22,131 nucleotides of DNA, taken from AC-32 sp046726435 (GTDB lineage: Bacteria > Actinomycetota > Thermoleophilia > Gaiellales > Gaiellaceae). The first letter of the stretch is position 1. Each line of letters starts with the position of its first letter. The translations under genes and the position numbers were made by a program. Shown one piece after another: positions 19,166 through 22,131 of this stretch. A model generated the notes under the pieces. It was not told where the DNA came from. It did not search any database and worked only from the letters and a program-made list of their open reading frames with translations. Location of the stretch: contig JBKPAM010000059.1 in NCBI GenBank assembly GCA_046726435.1, positions 1 to 22,131 on the forward strand. The letters run 5' to 3'.

Positions 19166-21210
19166 GCGGCCGCGCCCGCCTCGGAGAACACCGCCTCGAC
19201 CTCGTCGAGGAGCGGGCCGTCGTAGGAGACCAGGCCCTGTGCGGCCTCGCGAGCCCGCTCCAGCAGCGGGCGGTCGGCACGCCAGTGGACGAAGCGCAGA
19301 TCGGAAACGCCGGCCTGCCGCGTGCCGAGCAGCTGGCCCTCGCCGCGGAGCTCGAGGTCCTTCTCGGCGAGCTCGAAGCCGTCGTTCGTGTCCACGAGCG
19401 CCTGCAGCCGCTCCTGGGCGCTGTCGGTCAGCTCCTCGCGCGGGCGCGAAATCAAGAGGCAGTACGACTGCTCGGCGCCGCGCCCGACGCGGCCTCGCAG
19501 CTGGTGGAGCTGCGCGAGCCCGAACCGGTCGGCCTCCTGGACGATCATGATCGTCGCGTTCGGGACGTCGACGCCGACCTCGATCACCGTCGTGGCGACG
19601 AGGACGTCCAGCTCGCGCGCCTTGAACTGCGCCATCAGCTCGCGCCGCTCTGCCGGCCGCAGCCGCCCGTGCAGCAACCCCACGCGGTAGTCCTTCAGCT
19701 CGGCGCGCCGCAGCCGCTCCGCCTCGGCTTCGGCCGCCCGCGACTGCGACGTCTCGGACTCCTCGATCAGCGGGCAGACGACGTACGCCTGCCGCCCCGC
19801 GTCGAGGTGCCTGCGCAGCCGCCTGTACGCCTCGGAGCTGCGCTCGGCCGTGACCCAGGAGGTCACGATCGGCTTCCGCGAGGCCGGCGGCTTCGCGATC
19901 TCGGTCACGGACAGGTCGCCGTAGAGCGTCAGCGCCAGCGTTCGCGGGATCGGCGTCGCCGTCATGTGCAGCACGTGCGGCGCCCGTCCCTCGACCAGCG
20001 CCTGCCGCTGCTCGACGCCGAAGCGGTGTTGCTCGTCGACGACCGCCACCGCGAGCTCGCGGAGCTCGACGCCCTCCTGGATCAGCGCGTGCGTCCCCAC
20101 GACGATCTGGGCTCCCTCGAGCTCCGACTTGACCGAGCCGGTGAGCAGCGCGACCCGCACGGCGAGCTCCGCACACAGCGGCTCGATCGTGAGGAAGTGC
20201 TGCTCGGCCAGCGTCTCTGTAGGCGCCATCAGCGCGCCGAGCCTGCCCGTCTCGACCGCCCGCAGTAGCGCGTAGAGGGCAACGACCGTCTTCCCGGAGC
20301 CGACGTCTCCCTGCAGGAGCCGCTGCATCGGCGCCTCGCGCGCCAGGTCGCGATCGACCTCCGAGATGGCGTGCTCCTGGTCGGGTGTCAGCTCGAACGG
20401 CAGCAGCTCGAGGTAGCGCGCGACGAGCTCGCCGGGCTCCGCCAGAGCCGTCGCGACCGCTGCCTCGCGACCTGCGCGCGCCCGTGCGAGGCCGACCTGG
20501 AGGACCAGCAGCTCGTCGAAGGCAAGCCGCCGCCGGCCCGCCTCGCCCTCGGCGAGCGAGCGCGGCCGGTGCAGGGCCCAGAGCGCGTCGGCCCGCAGCG
20601 GAAGCCGCTGCGAGACTTTCAGCCCGGCCGGGAGCGGGTCCGGCAGGTCACGGGCGTGGGGCAGCGCTCGCTCGACGAGCCCGCGAAGGCGCTGCGGGGT
20701 CACCTCCTCGCTCGCCGGGTAGACCGGAGCGAAGTCCGCGGTCGCGGCGACCCCGTTCAGGTCGTACGAGCGCACCTGGAAGCCGTTGCGCTTCAGCTGG
20801 CCGCGCAGCCGCACCCGCGTGCCCGGCTGAAGCTTCTCGACGAGCCAGGCCTGGTTGAACCAGACGGCGGCGATCTCGCCGCTGCCGTCGGTGACCCGGG
20901 CCCGCACAATCGCCAGATTCCGCCGTGGCCTGCGCACCGAGACCGACCTCACCTCGCCTGTGATCGCGCTCTCCTCCTCGGCGAGCAGGTCGGCGATCCG
21001 GCGCTCGGGAACGGCGGCCTCGTAGCGGTGCGGCCTGCGTTCGAGCAGGTCGCGAACGGTGCGCAGGCCCAGCTTCCCGAGCTTCTTCTCGAGCGACGGC
21101 CCGACTCCGGCGAGCGTGGAGACCGCCGACTCGGCCGCCGCCGGACGAGGCGTTCCGGCCAGGCGCGGCCACGCCGCGGGCGGCTCGGTTCCGGCGAAGC
21201 CACTGGCCAC
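19162..21210 (-). CDS. recG: ATP-dependent DNA helicase RecG
   Basis: RecG remodels stalled replication forks and branch-migrates Holliday junctions. The 682-residue protein is close to the usual length (about 690). It has the N-terminal wedge/OB-fold region (residues about 30-170, LAGVGPSLEKKLGKLGLRTVRDLL, then GEVRSVSV ... RLRGQLKRNG). The helicase core follows: Walker A GDVGSGKT (301-308), motif Ia APTETLAEQH, DEQH box at 392-395 followed by RFGVEQRQ, motif III TATPIPRT, and motif VI QLRGRVGRG. The RecG wedge-domain and C-terminal hook blocks (QRLQALVDTNDGFELAEKDLELRGEGQLLGTRQ) are complete. The start is GTG 21210 without a Shine-Dalgarno sequence but with TAGACT 6 nt upstream. It overlaps the LD-carboxypeptidase gene by 4 nt. 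Confidence 0.97.
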   Translation of the reverse strand: MASGFAGTEPPAAWPRLAGTPRPAAAESAVSTLAGVGPSLEKKLGKLGLRTVRDLLERRPHRYEAAVPERRIADLLAEEESAITGEVRSVSVRRPRRNLAIVRARVTDGSGEIAAVWFNQAWLVEKLQPGTRVRLRGQLKRNGFQVRSYDLNGVAATADFAPVYPASEEVTPQRLRGLVERALPHARDLPDPLPAGLKVSQRLPLRADALWALHRPRSLAEGEAGRRRLAFDELLVLQVGLARARAGREAAVATALAEPGELVARYLELLPFELTPDQEHAISEVDRDLAREAPMQRLLQGDVGSGKTVVALYALLRAVETGRLGALMAPTETLAEQHFLTIEPLCAELAVRVALLTGSVKSELEGAQIVVGTHALIQEGVELRELAVAVVDEQHRFGVEQRQALVEGRAPHVLHMTATPIPRTLALTLYGDLSVTEIAKPPASRKPIVTSWVTAERSSEAYRRLRRHLDAGRQAYVVCPLIEESETSQSRAAEAEAERLRRAELKDYRVGLLHGRLRPAERRELMAQFKARELDVLVATTVIEVGVDVPNATIMIVQEADRFGLAQLHQLRGRVGRGAEQSYCLLISRPREELTDSAQERLQALVDTNDGFELAEKDLELRGEGQLLGTRQAGVSDLRFVHWRADRPLLERAREAAQGLVSYDGPLLDEVEAVFSEAGAAA

Positions 21211-21216
21211 GCGGCC

Positions 21217-21222
21217 AGTCTA
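21217..21222 (-). promoter_or_regulatory. Candidate -10 box for a leaderless recG transcript
   Basis: TAGACT on the minus strand ends 6 nt before GTG 21210, in the 26-nt gap after degV. This would give a transcript starting at or next to the start codon. No -35 box is recognised. Confidence 0.35.
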
Positions 21223-21236
21223 GGAACCGTTGCGGC

Positions 21237-22100
21237 TCACACGGAGTCATCGAACCAGAAGAAGCCGACCGTTCCGGGCCCGGCGTGCGCGCCGACCACG
21301 GGCCCGAGCGCAGTCACGACCTCGATCTCTGCCTGCGGGCGCGTATGCCGGACCATCTTCCGCAGGGCATCGGCCCGTTCCGGCGCGTCCGCGTGCGCGA
21401 TGCCTACACGGAGGGTCGGCTCGTCGCGGCTTCCGTTCTCGAAGGCGGAAACGAACTCGTTGAAGGCCTTGCGGTTCCCTCGCACGCGTTTGACGGGGAG
21501 CACCTCGCCCTCCTTGATCGAGAGGATCGGCTTGATGTTCAGCAACTCGCCGGCCCACGCCCGTGCGCGCCCGATGCGACCGCCGCGCGCGAGGAACTCG
21601 AGCGTCTCGACGGTGAAGAGCAGGCCCGCGTCGCGCCGGTAGCGCTCGACGAGGGCGTCCACCTCCTCGTCGCTGGTCCCCCGTTCGAGCCGGCGCTGGA
21701 TCGCGAGGCCGAGCATCGCGATCGCCGCCGAGGCGCTCTCGGAGTCGATCGTCCGCACACGCTCACCGCCGAGCTGCTCGGCCGCCATGCGTGCGCTCTC
21801 GATCGTCCCGGAGAGCTTCCCGGCGATGTGCAGTGAGAGGATCCGCTCGTAGCCGGCGAGCTCCTCGTAGGCCGCGAGGAAGTCGCCGGGGGTGGGCTGC
21901 GAGGTGGTGGGCGTCGCAGCTGCGTCGCGCAGCCGCGCGTAGAAGGCCGGCGGCTCGAGGTCGACGTAGTCGCGGAAGCTCTCGTCGCCAAAGCGCACGT
22001 ACAGCGGGACGACCCGCCAGTTCGCGAACCGCTCCCTTGCCTCGGGGAAGTCGGCAGTCGAGTCGAGGACGATCGCGGTGTTCTCGGCGGAGAGGTCCAC
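21237..22100 (-). CDS. DegV-family fatty-acid-binding protein (FakB-like)
   Basis: This 287-residue DegV protein binds a fatty acid and, in FakAB systems, presents it to the kinase FakA, giving acyl-phosphate for phospholipid synthesis. It starts AENTAIVLDSTADFPEA, the family hallmark, and continues with TSQPTPGDFLAAYEEL, LSLHIAGKLSGTIESA, FTVETLEFLARGGRIGRA and LLNIKPILSIKEGEV, all classical. The C-terminal GPVVGAHAGPGTVGFFW is the usual end. The GTG start overlaps an upstream TAG by 1 nt, so a co-transcribed gene precedes it. Its product (acyl-phosphate route) connects with PlsX in the same window. Confidence 0.93.
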   Translation of the reverse strand: MDLSAENTAIVLDSTADFPEARERFANWRVVPLYVRFGDESFRDYVDLEPPAFYARLRDAAATPTTSQPTPGDFLAAYEELAGYERILSLHIAGKLSGTIESARMAAEQLGGERVRTIDSESASAAIAMLGLAIQRRLERGTSDEEVDALVERYRRDAGLLFTVETLEFLARGGRIGRARAWAGELLNIKPILSIKEGEVLPVKRVRGNRKAFNEFVSAFENGSRDEPTLRVGIAHADAPERADALRKMVRHTRPQAEIEVVTALGPVVGAHAGPGTVGFFWFDDSV

Positions 22101-22131
22101 TAGGCGGGTGTGTGTGCGGCGTCGCGGATCG
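22100..22131 (-). CDS. C-terminal tail of an upstream gene (identity unknown; a DAK2/FakA-like kinase is plausible)
   Basis: The last 29 nt of the window read on the minus strand as IRDAAHTPA followed by TAG, which overlaps the GTG of degV (TAGTG). Only nine residues are visible, too few to identify a family. A DAK2-domain (FakA/YloV-like) gene often sits directly upstream of degV-recG, so that is the expected neighbour. The 1-nt overlap is the main reason to accept it as a gene end. Confidence 0.35.
   Translation of the reverse strand, partial: IRDAAHTPA

Noticed and set aside
18212..20176. 654-residue minus-strand ORF ending with the LD-carboxypeptidase
   Set aside because: The first half is an out-of-frame reading of recG. 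The LD-carboxypeptidase starts at GTG 19165, overlapping the recG stop.

Overview
The window is gene-dense, very GC-rich chromosomal DNA with a typical actinobacterial gene order. The shared DUF177-rpmF-plsX-acpP-rnc-smc-ftsY block, a SepIVA/Rv2927c-like gene beside coaD, many GTG starts and 1-4 nt stop/start overlaps point to Actinomycetota. A deep-branching lineage such as Thermoleophilia/Gaiellales is my inference from style, not a proven assignment. I see no tRNA, rRNA, CRISPR array, integrase or complete transposon.

Layout. (1) 1-3958, minus strand: a sugar-uptake operon with its own candidate promoter. It encodes a xylose-type (XylF-like) binding protein, a strong intercistronic hairpin, a single-domain ABC ATPase, an RbsC/XylH-type permease, and a Gfo/Idh/MocA dehydrogenase that runs off the left edge. 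(2) 3976-11241, minus strand: housekeeping genes in transcription order rpmF, plsX, acpP, rnc, smc, a stand-alone LanC-like protein, ftsY. The smc product is unusually short (865 aa). The rnc frame has no normal start codon, and a palindromic repeat element sits between rnc and smc. (3) 11434-14414, plus strand: an island of four genes (secreted Asp/His/Gly-rich protein, OmpR-type response regulator, histidine kinase, second secreted Asp/His/Gly-rich protein). It lies between yceD (DUF177) and rpmF, which are usually adjacent, and its downstream edge is a 167-bp imperfect palindrome. (4) 14579-22131, minus strand: in transcription order, the tail of an unidentified gene, a DegV/FakB-like protein, recG, an LD-carboxypeptidase, a HEAT-repeat protein, rsmD, coaD, a Pro/Glu-repeat protein, a SepIVA-like coiled-coil protein, a nitroreductase and yceD. 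Most of these overlap or nearly touch.

How the genes fit together. The minus-strand block couples ribosome assembly (rpmF, yceD, rsmD, rnc), phospholipid and fatty acid synthesis (plsX, acpP, degV), CoA synthesis (coaD), chromosome maintenance (smc, recG), envelope growth (SepIVA-like, LD-carboxypeptidase) and membrane targeting (ftsY). The plus-strand module looks like a self-contained envelope-sensing system whose two secreted proteins may be its signal or its output. Several minus-strand genes without a Shine-Dalgarno sequence have a TANNNT hexamer 6-10 nt before the start codon, which suggests leaderless transcripts.

The points most worth following up are the four-gene two-component module, the short SMC, the orphan LanC-like protein, the rnc start problem, and the palindromic repeats at 8863-8986 and 14414-14580.
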